From JBDGYW01 sp964580055 (GTDB lineage: Bacteria > Gemmatimonadota > Gemmatimonadetes > Gemmatimonadales > GWC2-71-9), in NCBI GenBank assembly GCA_964580055.1, contig CAZOJI010000011.1:1-64000 (forward strand): DNA of 64,000 nucleotides, given 5' to 3'. The notes under the pieces are model-generated. The model searched no databases. It saw only the letters and a list, made by a program, of their open reading frames with translations, and was not told the DNA's origin. Numbering within the stretch: position 1 is the first letter of the stretch; the number at the start of each line of letters is the position of its first letter. This document shows positions 24,653 to 32,616 of the stretch, piece after piece. The position numbers and the translations under genes were made by a program.

Positions 24653-25575
24653 CGGCGGATGCGAGGGGACAGAGCGCAAGAGAGCTCGTAGTAATCAGCG
24701 GGAAGGGTGGCACGGGCAAGACGAGTATCGTCGCATCGTTCGCAGTGCTTGCCAAAGACGCGGTGTTAGCAGATTGCGACGTGGATGCTGCGGATCTGTA
24801 CTTGGTGCTCTCTCCGGAGGTCAGGCGTTCCGAGGAATTCTACAGCGGCAGAGTTGCGAGGATCAGGGAAGAACTCTGTATCGCCTGCGAAGACTGCGTG
24901 GAGCATTGTAGGTTCGATGCGATCCACACCAACGGGGAACGGGAAGGTCATTCTCCGTTCTTCATCGATCCGATCGCCTGCGAGGGTTGTGGAGTGTGTG
25001 TTCGATTCTGCCCTGTGGAGGCAATCGAGTTCCCGGATCGTCACTGTGGGCAGTGGTTCGTCTCGGACACACGCGCCGGTCCCATGGTTCATGCGAGATT
25101 GGGAATCGCGGCCGGCAACTCGGGCAAGTTGGTGGCTACGGTCCGCTCCGAGGCTAAGGGGGTCGCTACTCAGGAGCAGAAGTCACTCATCATCATTGAC
25201 GGACCTCCCGGTGTCGGTTGTCCCGTGATTGCATCGGTGACGGGAACATCGCTGGCTCTGCTCGTTACGGAACCAACTGTTTCAGGTGAGCACGACGTGA
25301 ATCGCGTCATGCAGCTCACGAGACACTTCGCCGTGCCGACCGCAGTATGCATCAACAAATGGGATACGAATCCCGAGATGACGGAGAGGATCGAGCGGCT
25401 CGCGGAGGATCAAGGCGCGAGCCTCGCCGGCCGCGTGAGATATGACGAGCAGATCACGGCGGCTCAGCTGCAGGCGAAGGCCGTGGTTGAGGTCGGCGGA
25501 GATGCGGCAAGCGATGTCCGCACAGTGTGGAGTACGCTCCAGGCAGTAGGATCGTCTCTGGGAATCCGGCTATAA
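24649..25575 (+). CDS. MinD-superfamily P-loop ATPase with inserted ferredoxin domain (second of pair)
   Basis: 308 residues, paralogous to the gene just upstream: VVISGKGGTGKTSIVASFAV, DCDVDAADLYLVL, two ferredoxin motifs (CIACEDCVEHCRFDAI and CEGCGVCVRFCPVEAI) and DGPPGVGCPVIASV. Both copies keep the ATPase and cluster residues, so they may work as a heterodimer, which fits their four-base overlap (ATGA at 24649). The N-terminal extension of ten residues before the first strand is not conserved. Confidence 0.88.
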   Translation: MTADARGQSARELVVISGKGGTGKTSIVASFAVLAKDAVLADCDVDAADLYLVLSPEVRRSEEFYSGRVARIREELCIACEDCVEHCRFDAIHTNGEREGHSPFFIDPIACEGCGVCVRFCPVEAIEFPDRHCGQWFVSDTRAGPMVHARLGIAAGNSGKLVATVRSEAKGVATQEQKSLIIIDGPPGVGCPVIASVTGTSLALLVTEPTVSGEHDVNRVMQLTRHFAVPTAVCINKWDTNPEMTERIERLAEDQGASLAGRVRYDEQITAAQLQAKAVVEVGGDAASDVRTVWSTLQAVGSSLGIRL

Positions 25576-25636
25576 AGAGAAAGTGCCCATCGGTTTGGCA
25601 CCTTACAGTAACAGGAACAAACAAGGAGTGAACAGG

Positions 25637-25975
25637 ATGCGTTTTGCAATTCCATTGGTAGACGGCAGGCTCAGTCCACACTTTGGCCACTGCCAGAGTT
25701 TTGCGCTAATAGATGTAGACACGGAAAAGATGGAAGTCGTAGACTCGACAGAGGTCGATGCGCCGCCACACCAACCGGGGCTTCTGCCGCGATGGCTGGC
25801 CGAACGCGGCGCCAACGTGATAATCGCCGGGGGAATGGGCGGGCGTGCTCAAGGGCTGTTTGCCGAACACGGCATAGAGGTGGTTATCGGAGCGCCCTCG
25901 GAGACGCCTGACACACTGGTGCTGGGCCACGTCAAAGGCACCTTGGCTACGGGTGAGAACATCTGTGATCATTGA
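25637..25975 (+). CDS. NifX-like protein (third copy, divergent)
   Basis: 112 residues: MRFAIPLVDGRLSPHFGHCQSFALIDVD shows the SPHFGHC variant of the NifX-like motif, in which the usual DPRFGR is replaced by histidines and a cysteine. This SPHFGHCE-type subgroup accompanies MinD/ferredoxin ATPases and is likely the client or metal carrier of the pair just upstream. DAPPHQPGLLPRWLAERGA and IAGGMGGRAQGLF are also typical. AAGGAG before the ATG at 25637 sets the start; the longer frame from 25583 is not needed. Confidence 0.85.
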   Translation: MRFAIPLVDGRLSPHFGHCQSFALIDVDTEKMEVVDSTEVDAPPHQPGLLPRWLAERGANVIIAGGMGGRAQGLFAEHGIEVVIGAPSETPDTLVLGHVKGTLATGENICDH

Positions 25976-26021
25976 GTGGTTCCTTTGAACTAGTTGTCGT
26001 CAAACCGAGAAAGGAAACACC

Positions 26022-26450
26022 ATGAAAATCGGCATAATCATCTGCGACCGTTACAGCGACTGTGCCGGAGGCAAGTGTTTTCGCTCAGTCCGAGAAAGAA
26101 CCGGTGCTTTTTCCGGCTATGTCGAGACCGAGGATCTAGAGGTGGTGGGGTTTACGAGCTGTGGCGGGTGCCCCGGTGGCAACATCGAATACGCGCCGGA
26201 GGAGATGACAAAAAACGGGGCGGAGGCAATACACTTGGCAACCGGCCTGGTCGTGGGTTATCCTCCGTGTCCCTACGTCGATTACTTCAAGGAGTTCGTG
26301 AGCAAGAAGTTCGGCGTTCCCGTGGTTGTCGGGACGCACCCGATACCTGAAAACTACTGTGAAGTGCACTCTGCTTTGTCATCTTGGCCCGTGCTCGAAC
26401 AACAGCACGCCTTGATGGCAACCGAGGAGATCCGCAGGGCATACGATTGA
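26022..26450 (+). CDS. CGGC domain-containing protein
   Basis: 142 residues. MKIGIIICDRYSDCAGGKCFR gives the first cysteine group, SCGGCPGGNIEYAPEEM the CGGCPG motif that names the family, and YPPCPYVDYFKEFVSKKFG with VVVGTHP the C-terminal part. The pattern of conserved cysteines implies metal or thiol chemistry, but no activity is known. GAAAGGAA lies eight bases before the ATG. A second intact member is at 60463-60816 and a broken third at 3927-4141; this one is the most distant of the three. Confidence 0.85.
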   Translation: MKIGIIICDRYSDCAGGKCFRSVRERTGAFSGYVETEDLEVVGFTSCGGCPGGNIEYAPEEMTKNGAEAIHLATGLVVGYPPCPYVDYFKEFVSKKFGVPVVVGTHPIPENYCEVHSALSSWPVLEQQHALMATEEIRRAYD

Positions 26451-26477
26451 TGTGCCTGCTCTAGAGGTGAGATAGAA

Positions 26478-26924
26478 ATGGAATCGGTCCTAGTCAATGA
26501 GGTGATCGAATCCGCACAGTCATATGTAGCTGAAAGAGTGTCTCTTTCCGGAATAGAGCTGGTTCAGGCGCTCGACCCGTTGGTTCAGTCCGTAAGAGCC
26601 GACAGGTCGCTGCTGAGGTACGTGTTTTTCTCTATGATAGTGAACGCCGTCAGCCATCTGCATGGCAGTGGTGTGGTGAGCATCGTTTCCGGCTGCAATA
26701 CCGAGGACGCCGTGGAAATCAAGGTGTCAACACGGGGTTGTGAGGCTGTGGCCGGTGATGCCGGCCGCGATGACTCTGATAGGGTCTCGAACGTGTCACA
26801 GGTGCGAGTGGGCCTTCCGCTTTCTGTAGTTAGAGACATAATTGAGGGACAGGGAGGCTCGATGCGCTGGGAGAACGACAGTGATGGTGAGTTGAGTTTT
26901 ACAGTGTATCTCCCCGTCAACTGA
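26478..26924 (+). CDS. Stand-alone histidine-kinase-like ATPase domain protein
   Basis: 148 residues that correspond to a HATPase_c domain without the dimerisation/phosphoacceptor domain. SLLRYVFFSMIVNAVSHLHG supplies the N-box asparagine and LPLSVVRDIIEGQGGSMRWE resembles the G2 region of sensor kinases. The central G1 box (DxGxG) is not visible; the region reads STRGCEAVAGDAGRDDSD instead. It might be an anti-sigma or kinase-regulator type protein or a degenerate kinase tail. It follows the CGGC gene by 27 bases with AGAGGTGAGA before the ATG, so it belongs to the FeS operon. Confidence 0.6.
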   Translation: MESVLVNEVIESAQSYVAERVSLSGIELVQALDPLVQSVRADRSLLRYVFFSMIVNAVSHLHGSGVVSIVSGCNTEDAVEIKVSTRGCEAVAGDAGRDDSDRVSNVSQVRVGLPLSVVRDIIEGQGGSMRWENDSDGELSFTVYLPVN

Positions 26925-26955
26925 GCCAAAGTTGCCGTGATATGGTTGAGGCCGT

Positions 26956-28566
26956 ATGTTTGCCTGCGGAGCAAATGTATTGGCCTTGCAGATTGGGTGG
27001 AAGAAAGTGAGAGATTGTAGGCCGCGTATAATACCCTGGGCAGAGCGGGTGAAGACCGCTGTTCTCCGTCTGACATTGCGAACCGCCGCCTCGGCCGCTG
27101 TGTCGGCTTTGCTATTAGGCTTCGCGGGCGGAATGCGGCCCGTACAGGCACAGACTGTTCAGGCGGTACTCTTCTTCTCGCCGACATGCGACCACTGCCA
27201 CCAGATCATCACGCAGTACCTTCCGGTCTTGTTCGATGAATACGGTGGCATGCCGACTGTCACCACCGACGAGTCGGTTCCCGAGCGGCAGCGCAGTCTC
27301 TATCTATTCCACAACGACCGGCTCGAGATCCTCCTGGTTGATGCATCGAAACCGGACGGTTCCAGGCTCTATCGGTCATCGACCGTCAACCAGGATATTC
27401 CACCACAACGCAGCGGTGTGCCCAGGTTGGTGATCGGAGATGAATGGCTAGTCGGTTCGTTAGAGATCCCAGAACGCACCGGAGAACTGGTCCGAAAGGG
27501 TCTGGCCGAGGGAGGGATCGGTTGGCCTGACGTCGACGGCCTGACCGAAGCAGTGGCATCTATACCCGGATTGGGCCCCACGGTTGCCGCGGAGGAGGTC
27601 GACTCGGCAGGCGAGACTGCCGGCGAGGCGGAAGACACCGCAGCGACCGAGGCTCAGGGCGCGGCCGGAGAGGACACGGCGAGATCCGATGAGGTGGCGC
27701 CCGACACGGCGTTGGAAGCCCCCCAGGACACCACTCCGCCTGCCGCACCGGACACTGCCCCGGAGACCGAGGTCGACACGGCGGTGCAGTCGGAAGAACC
27801 AGGACAGATGCCTGCGGAGGATAGCGATACCGCCGGCCGACGTCGCAGCGAGGCTCCATCGCCTGGCGAAGAACGCGAGTCTGGAGTTGGACCGGAGCCT
27901 GCCGCAGATTCTGCCGCGCCGCGTGTCCAGCAGCCCCGTGACACTACGGAAGCACAGCCTTCAGTGTTTGAAATGATCCGACCGGAGCGGCTGTCGATGC
28001 TGGAGAATTTCCGGCTCGACCCGGTGGGCAACAGCTTCTCGGTCGTGATCCTGCTCTTTATGATGGCCAGTGTAATCGCCCTGTTGTTCAAGCCGCAACT
28101 CGTTCCCTCCGCGTGGGGATTGAGCTTCGCTATCCCCGTTCTGACGGTGATTGGGGCCGTGGTGGCGAGTTATTTGGCCTACATCGAGGTCACCGGTACC
28201 CTTGCGGTGTGCGGACCCCTGGGAGACTGCAACACGGTCAATCAGAGCGAGTATGCCAAACTCTTCGGTGTGCTGCCCATCGGTCTGCTGGGTCTTTTCG
28301 GCTACGCGGCGATATCGGCAGCCTGGGTCGTGTCGAGGTACGTGTCCAGCTCTATTGCGGCCTGGGCACGGCTATCGCTATTGGTAATGACTCTTGGGGG
28401 AACGCTGTTCTCGATCTATTTGACCTTCCTCGAGCCGTTTGTCATCGGAGCTACATGTGCGTGGTGCCTGACCTCCTCGGTGATAATGACTTTGTTGCTT
28501 TGGCTCGTGTCCGGCACTGGCCGGGAGGCGTGGCAGCGGATCCGCGGCCACGAATCAAGCGCCTGA
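26956..28566 (+). CDS. Thioredoxin-like / vitamin K epoxide reductase fusion, membrane protein
   Basis: 536 residues. A signal or anchor helix (about 41-62) leads to a thioredoxin-like domain with CDHCH at 78-82. Residues about 195-325 are a Pro/Ala/Thr/Asp/Glu-rich low-complexity linker. Five hydrophobic helices of a VKOR domain follow, with CGPLGDC at 419-425 and the quinone-reducing CAWC at 501-504. VKOR homologues reoxidise thioredoxin-like disulfide-forming partners and pass electrons to quinone. Here both partners are one chain, so it should form disulfides outside the cytoplasm. The N-terminus before the helix is long; a downstream start is possible. It may be the last gene of the FeS operon. 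Confidence 0.83.
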   Translation: MFACGANVLALQIGWKKVRDCRPRIIPWAERVKTAVLRLTLRTAASAAVSALLLGFAGGMRPVQAQTVQAVLFFSPTCDHCHQIITQYLPVLFDEYGGMPTVTTDESVPERQRSLYLFHNDRLEILLVDASKPDGSRLYRSSTVNQDIPPQRSGVPRLVIGDEWLVGSLEIPERTGELVRKGLAEGGIGWPDVDGLTEAVASIPGLGPTVAAEEVDSAGETAGEAEDTAATEAQGAAGEDTARSDEVAPDTALEAPQDTTPPAAPDTAPETEVDTAVQSEEPGQMPAEDSDTAGRRRSEAPSPGEERESGVGPEPAADSAAPRVQQPRDTTEAQPSVFEMIRPERLSMLENFRLDPVGNSFSVVILLFMMASVIALLFKPQLVPSAWGLSFAIPVLTVIGAVVASYLAYIEVTGTLAVCGPLGDCNTVNQSEYAKLFGVLPIGLLGLFGYAAISAAWVVSRYVSSSIAAWARLSLLVMTLGGTLFSIYLTFLEPFVIGATCAWCLTSSVIMTLLLWLVSGTGREAWQRIRGHESSA

Positions 28567-28610
28567 TTCCCTGTTGGGCGGTTCGAGTCCTACCGCGTGC
28601 GCTGCGAAGT

Positions 28611-28780
28611 CTGGATTCAACGTTTCACCACCTTCGGTTGTAGAGNNNNNNNNNNNNNNNNNNNNNNNNNNNNNNNNNNNNNNNNNNNNNNNNNNNNNNN
28701 NNNNNNNNNNNNNNNNNNNNNNNNNNNNNNNNNNNNNNNNNNNNNCTGGATTCAACGTTTCACCACCTTCGGTTGTAGAG
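28611..28780. repeat. 35-bp identical flanks around the N gap
   Basis: Positions 28611-28645 and 28746-28780 are identical over all 35 bases (starting CTGGATTCAACG and ending GGTTGTAGAG). The first copy ends exactly at the first N and the second begins exactly after the last N, which is the pattern left when two contigs sharing a terminal overlap are scaffolded rather than merged. Confidence 0.9.
28646..28745. other. Assembly gap, 100 N
   Basis: Exactly 100 undetermined bases, a conventional placeholder for a gap of unknown length. It lies in an intergenic region and does not appear to cut a gene. Confidence 0.99.
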
Positions 28781-28835
28781 GCAGTTGGAACAACCTTCGC
28801 TGAGCATTGCTCGGTGTTGGGAAGGGAGAAACGGG

Positions 28836-29774
28836 ATGAAACGTTCGCACCTGAATTTCGTCGTGGATTCGGTGGCATTAGCGGCCTTCATTTTCCTCGT
28901 GGCGACCGGAGTGATCATGGAATTCCTGTTGCCTGCGGGGAGTGGTCACTGGACTACGCTCTGGGGCCTGGACCGCCACGGATGGGGGAGTATCCACTTC
29001 TGGATTTCGGTGGCCTTTCTGGCCGCTCTAGCCGTCCACGTGTATCTGCACTGGAAGTGGATAGTGTCCGTTGTTAGAAAGCGTCCCAGGGAGGGCTCGG
29101 GTGTGCGTGTCGGTCTCGGGGTCTTTGGCCTTCTGGCATTGCTCGCGATCGCTGTCGCTCCTCTCGTGAGCCCGGTCGAGCATACTGACGGCACTCGGTC
29201 CAGCGTGGCTCCCCGGTGGGGCTTGAGCGAGGAATCGGAGGCGATCCTGGGCTCGATGACGCTCGGCGATGTTGTGGAATCCACGGGTTTGACAGTCGAT
29301 TACCTAGCCAGGGAGCTTGGCTTGCCTGCCAGGACAACTTCTGAGGATCGGCTGGGTGTTCTCGCCCGCGAGAACGGTTTTTCGGTTGCTGACGTGAGAG
29401 AGGCAGTCGAACGGGGACTGACTGCCGTCGTCCGGAGAACTGAAGGAACGGAGCCCCTCGCTACTAGGGAGCAAGTACCTGAGCGGCCCGCGTCCGTCGG
29501 GACCGAGCCTGTGGCCTCCGCGGAAGTGCCGGCGCCAGTGGAAGAGGCGGAAGAGCATGCCGGCGAGAACGTTGATCGGCCCGCGGGGGGCGCCGATGTT
29601 CGTGGAACAATGACGCTGAACGAGATCGTCGAACTCGGGGTGCCTCGCGAAGCACTCCTGCGAGAGCTGAATCTCCCCGCGTACATCCCGATGAGTGAAA
29701 GTTTGGGCAGGCTGGGCCGCGCCCACGGCTTCACGATGACGCAGGTGAGGGATCTGGTGGAGTTTTACCGATGA
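28836..29774 (+). CDS. DUF4405 membrane cytochrome-like protein with duplicated C-terminal domain
   Basis: 312 residues. MKRSHLNFVVDSVALAAFIF to about residue 110 holds two or three helices with histidines (HGWGSIHFWIS and HVYLHWKWIV) typical of DUF4405, a cytochrome b-like heme-binding bundle. After a linker, two homologous repeats follow: one at about 134-180 (TLGDVVESTGLTVDYLAREL) and one at about 262-310 (TLNEIVELGVPREALLREL), separated by a Glu/Pro/Ala-rich segment. The repeats probably bind a redox partner; I do not know a name for them. GAAGGGAGAAACGGG gives the ribosome binding site for the ATG at 28836, excluding the longer frame from 28785. Confidence 0.75.
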   Translation: MKRSHLNFVVDSVALAAFIFLVATGVIMEFLLPAGSGHWTTLWGLDRHGWGSIHFWISVAFLAALAVHVYLHWKWIVSVVRKRPREGSGVRVGLGVFGLLALLAIAVAPLVSPVEHTDGTRSSVAPRWGLSEESEAILGSMTLGDVVESTGLTVDYLARELGLPARTTSEDRLGVLARENGFSVADVREAVERGLTAVVRRTEGTEPLATREQVPERPASVGTEPVASAEVPAPVEEAEEHAGENVDRPAGGADVRGTMTLNEIVELGVPREALLRELNLPAYIPMSESLGRLGRAHGFTMTQVRDLVEFYR

Positions 29775-29836
29775 TTTCGAAATCATCGGTCGCGGTACCA
29801 CGTCTCGAGATCTTTGGAGTTCCGGCCGACTGAGAC

Positions 29837-31354
29837 TCAGACGCCCGACTCGTGGTGCCTCAGGATCGCGTCGGCAATTCCCTGCATGGTGTGTTCGGAT
29901 GCTTCAACTGCCGGTTCATACCCAAGCTCTCTCAGCGCAGAGGACGTCAACGGGCTGATGCTCGCAATGCGAGCATTTTTGAGCGTCCGTCCGTACAGTC
30001 TGTCAAGAGATCCGGCAGTTGCCGAGCTCGCAACCGTGACCCAATCGATCTCCCCGGCCTTCAACGCTTCGGTTACGCTCGGGTCTGCGGTGGCGACGTC
30101 GACGCTGGCGTACACGACTACCTGTGTGATCTCGCCCCCTGCGCTCCGCAACCTGTCGGCTAGAATATCTCGTCCGCGACTTGCTCGCACCAGCAAGAAC
30201 CGGCGTTTACGAGCGTTGCCCGCCAGCGCTTCGGCGAGCGCTTCGGCGGTATACTCTTCAGGCACGAAATCGGCTCGCAGATGGTACTCCGCCAGTCGTT
30301 CTGCGGTACCAGGTCCAATTGCCGCCAGGCGCACGTGGTGGAGCCAACGAATATCACGCCCGCACTCAAAAAGCCGCCGTAGCAGGAAATGGGCTCCGTT
30401 TGCGCTGGAGAAAACCAGCCAGTCGTATTCATTCAGCCGCTCGAGCGCGGCATCTACAGGTGCCCATTCTTCTGGCTCTGCTATCTGGATTGCTGGTGCC
30501 AGGATTACATTGGCACCTATCGCGGTGAGAGCTTTGTGGAGCTTCGCGGATGTGCGCTTTGAACCGGGTACCAATACCGTGACGCCGAAGAGCGGTCGCG
30601 ACTCGAACCATGAGAGGGCCGGCGCATGGTCGACTACCGGTCCGACGACGAAGAGCGCCGGGGGACGCATTTGGCTCTCTTCGATGGCTTCTCCCACAGT
30701 CGCCAGTGTACAGCGGACCGTCTGCTGCTCAGCTCTGGAACACCAGCGTACGATGGCAACCGGAGTATCGGCGGGTTTGCCCTGATCGATCAACGCACGG
30801 CTCCACTCTGCAGCGCGTTTCACGCCCATATAGAAGATCAGAGTGCCCGGGAACTCCGCCAGGCCGCGGTCCAGTTGGATTGCTGACTTGTTGTCTCTTT
30901 CTCGTCCGGTTACGAGCGCGACGGCGGATGCGTCAGCGTGGTGCGTAACGGGGATCTCGCAATATGCCGCCACCGCAAGGCCGGCCGTGATTCCAGGTAC
31001 GACTTCGAACGGGATCCCTGCTTCTCGAAGCGCATCCATCTCATCTGCACCCCGCCCGAACACCGAAGCATCACCGCTCTTAACCCGTGCCACACTTCGT
31101 CCCTCAGAAGCGGCTTCGATCATGAGTTTCGTGATCTCGTGCGGCTTGAGCGTGCGACCGGAGTTCGGCTTGCCCAAGCGGACAAGCTCGGCCGATGGCG
31201 ATGCGCGTTCAACCGTCTCCGGGCTCACGAGATAATCCCAGAGGATCAAATCGGCCTGCTCGATGCATTCGACGGCACGGAGCGTCGTGGCACCGGGATC
31301 TCCGGGACCTGCACCTACCAGGTATACGGTTCCGGGTTTATCGCCTTTTTTCAT
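29837..31354 (-). CDS. cobA-hemD: Fused uroporphyrinogen-III C-methyltransferase / uroporphyrinogen-III synthase
   Basis: 505 residues. The N-terminal half is CobA/SUMT, which methylates uroporphyrinogen III to precorrin-2 with SAM: VYLVGAGPGDPGATTLRAVE, ARVKSGDASVFGRGADEMDAL and VVPGITAGLAVAAY are its signatures. From about residue 255 comes HemD, with FGVTVLVPGSKRTSAKL, the SANGAHFLLRRL motif and ASSATAGSLDRLYG. Fusion of the two is common in sulfate reducers and Firmicutes. The open frame extends to 31666, but the ATG at 31354 overlaps the cbiX stop (ATGA) and the conserved sequence begins there. Together with cbiX and sirC (57058) it covers siroheme synthesis, needed by DsrAB. Confidence 0.9.
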   Translation of the reverse strand: MKKGDKPGTVYLVGAGPGDPGATTLRAVECIEQADLILWDYLVSPETVERASPSAELVRLGKPNSGRTLKPHEITKLMIEAASEGRSVARVKSGDASVFGRGADEMDALREAGIPFEVVPGITAGLAVAAYCEIPVTHHADASAVALVTGRERDNKSAIQLDRGLAEFPGTLIFYMGVKRAAEWSRALIDQGKPADTPVAIVRWCSRAEQQTVRCTLATVGEAIEESQMRPPALFVVGPVVDHAPALSWFESRPLFGVTVLVPGSKRTSAKLHKALTAIGANVILAPAIQIAEPEEWAPVDAALERLNEYDWLVFSSANGAHFLLRRLFECGRDIRWLHHVRLAAIGPGTAERLAEYHLRADFVPEEYTAEALAEALAGNARKRRFLLVRASRGRDILADRLRSAGGEITQVVVYASVDVATADPSVTEALKAGEIDWVTVASSATAGSLDRLYGRTLKNARIASISPLTSSALRELGYEPAVEASEHTMQGIADAILRHHESGV

Positions 31355-31704
31355 GTCTCCGTCGCGATATCGCGGAGCATTTCTCGAAATCGAGGCTGCT
31401 CGCCCAACGGCGGCAGCAGCTCCACCTCCAAAGTAGAGAAGGAAGTCCGGATCTGCTCGACGAGTGGACGGATATCCCTGTTCACGTGTCCTTCGCTGGC
31501 GAGGAAGAGGGGGAGAATCCTGACTCTCGCGATTCCTTGGCGGACAACATCGGAAACCACGTCTCTCAGCGTGGGCTTGGAAAACTCCATGTATGCCAAA
31601 CGCAAGCCGTTTCCGGGCAGATCGTCGCGAATCGATTCGATGAACCGCTCGACCGATGCCCGCCAAACGGGATTCCGACTACCGTGAGCGACGGCGATCA
31701 GCAT
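31351..31704 (-). CDS. cbiX: CbiX/SirB-type sirohydrochlorin chelatase
   Basis: 117 residues of the short CbiX form. MLIAVAHGSRNPVWRASVERF holds the active-site histidine in AHGSR, and RILPLFLASEGHVNRDI the second metal-binding histidine. Short CbiX proteins act as homodimers and insert cobalt or ferrous iron in sirohydrochlorin. With the adjoining cobA-hemD and a dsr operon nearby, iron insertion to siroheme is the more likely role. Translation is coupled to the downstream gene by a four-base overlap. It is divergent from rex. Confidence 0.88.
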   Translation of the reverse strand: MLIAVAHGSRNPVWRASVERFIESIRDDLPGNGLRLAYMEFSKPTLRDVVSDVVRQGIARVRILPLFLASEGHVNRDIRPLVEQIRTSFSTLEVELLPPLGEQPRFREMLRDIATET

Positions 31705-31814
31705 TTTCCGGGTTTTCCGGGTGAGGATTGCAGATGCGACATAATCCGCATCTTACTGTGAAGGATCGAATCATACCACTCTGAGTCTAAACGTGACGGA
31801 TTTCTCGATTTGCC

Positions 31815-31842
31815 TTGACTGGCGCGAACCGACGATTAAGAT
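31815..31842 (+). promoter_or_regulatory. Predicted sigma-70-type promoter of rex
   Basis: TTGACT at 31815-31820 and TAAGAT at 31837-31842 are spaced by 16 bases and match the -35 and -10 consensus at five and four of six positions. Transcription would start near 31850, just ahead of the 20-bp palindromic operator at 31857. This is a pattern match only. Confidence 0.5.
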
Positions 31843-31856
31843 GCACGGACGTCAAA

Positions 31857-31876
31857 ACGTGATAAAAATCTCGTTA
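31857..31876. promoter_or_regulatory. Rex-type operator candidate, copy 1 (before rex)
   Basis: ACGTGATAAAAATCTCGTTA. The 16-base core CGTGATAAAAATCTCG (31858-31873) is identical to that of copy 3 at 32732. It lies a few bases downstream of the predicted rex transcription start, suited to autorepression. The half-sites resemble the TTGTGAAA half-site of Rex only in part, so Rex is the best guess for the binding protein rather than a certainty. Confidence 0.6.
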
Positions 31877-31917
31877 ATGACGTTGAGTCGGATTTGGGTA
31901 TCTCGGGAGGGCAGGAC

Positions 31918-32550
31918 TTGGCTCGTCTCCGACGGTTGGTCGTTGAAAGATTGATGCGGTACTATCGTCTCCTCTCGGATTCGAATACGAAGCTGCAGGG
32001 CCCCACGGTCACCAGCGCGGAGGTTGCGTCTGCACTTGACATCGATCCAACCCAGGTTCGTAAGGACCTGGGTTCCATTGGAATCGTGGGAATGGGTCGT
32101 GTCGGTTTCGAGACTTGTGAAGTCTGCCGGGCTATCAGGTCAGCACTGGGGTTTGACCGCGAGGTGGATGCCATCCTGGTGGGTGCCGGGCGGCTCGGCA
32201 GCGCGCTCATGACATACCAGGGGTTCACACGATACGGTTTGGAGATAGTTGCCGCATTCGACAATGACAAGAAGCTGCAGGGGCGCAAGGTCTCAGGCAT
32301 AGCCGTGAAGCCTATGCGTGCTCTTCGGCCTTTCGTCGAGAACCATGGCATTCAGCTGGCCATCATCACCACCCCCGCCGGCGTTTCTCAACATATCGCC
32401 GACCGCCTGGTTGATCTCGGTATCAAGGCCATATGGAACTTCTCGCCGACGCGTCTTATCGTGCCGCCCGGGGTCTTGGTCAGGGACGAGCACATATCGC
32501 TTGGTTTCGCGGAGATTGCGCACCATCTGAGCCAAGCGGAGGCGAGTTGA
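31918..32550 (+). CDS. rex: Redox-sensing transcriptional repressor Rex
   Basis: 210 residues. The N-terminal winged helix has LMRYYRLLSD and SAEVASALDIDPTQVRKDLGSIG, whose recognition helix is typical of Rex. The Rossmann domain (AILVGAGRLGSALMTYQGF, VAAFDNDKKLQGR) binds NADH or NAD, and the domain-swapped C-terminal helix is present (ISLGFAEIAHHLS). Rex leaves DNA when NADH rises and is a known repressor of sulfate-reduction genes in Desulfovibrio. I picked the TTG at 31918 because GGGAGGG lies six bases upstream; a TTG at 31894 adds eight residues. Matching operators flank it on both sides. Confidence 0.9.
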   Translation: MARLRRLVVERLMRYYRLLSDSNTKLQGPTVTSAEVASALDIDPTQVRKDLGSIGIVGMGRVGFETCEVCRAIRSALGFDREVDAILVGAGRLGSALMTYQGFTRYGLEIVAAFDNDKKLQGRKVSGIAVKPMRALRPFVENHGIQLAIITTPAGVSQHIADRLVDLGIKAIWNFSPTRLIVPPGVLVRDEHISLGFAEIAHHLSQAEAS

Positions 32551-32596
32551 GAGACTTCGATTCCATGAAGAGCGAGCTGGCCGGCCGGAATCCCAA

Positions 32597-32616
32597 TCGT
32601 GACGAAAATCTCGTAA
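32597..32616. promoter_or_regulatory. Rex-type operator candidate, copy 2 (apr upstream, distal)
   Basis: TCGTGACGAAAATCTCGTAA, which differs from the shared 16-base core at two positions (CG in place of TA). It lies 47 bases past the rex stop codon and 541 bases before aprB. No promoter was seen right beside it. Confidence 0.55.

Larger units (their letters stand above)
28567..28835. other. Non-coding stretch interrupted by the assembly gap
   Basis: Between the VKOR-fusion stop and the DUF4405 gene there is no credible ORF. The region holds the 35-base repeat on both sides of the N run and a small hairpin GCGGT / ACCGC near 28579-28597. The segment GGTTCGAGTCCTACC has the look of a tRNA T-arm, but no acceptor, D or anticodon arm is present next to it. 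Confidence 0.5.

Noticed and set aside
28575..28600. tRNA-like T-arm GGTTCGAGTCC next to the gap
   Set aside because: The stem does not pair in T-arm register and no D-arm, anticodon arm or acceptor stem is present around it.
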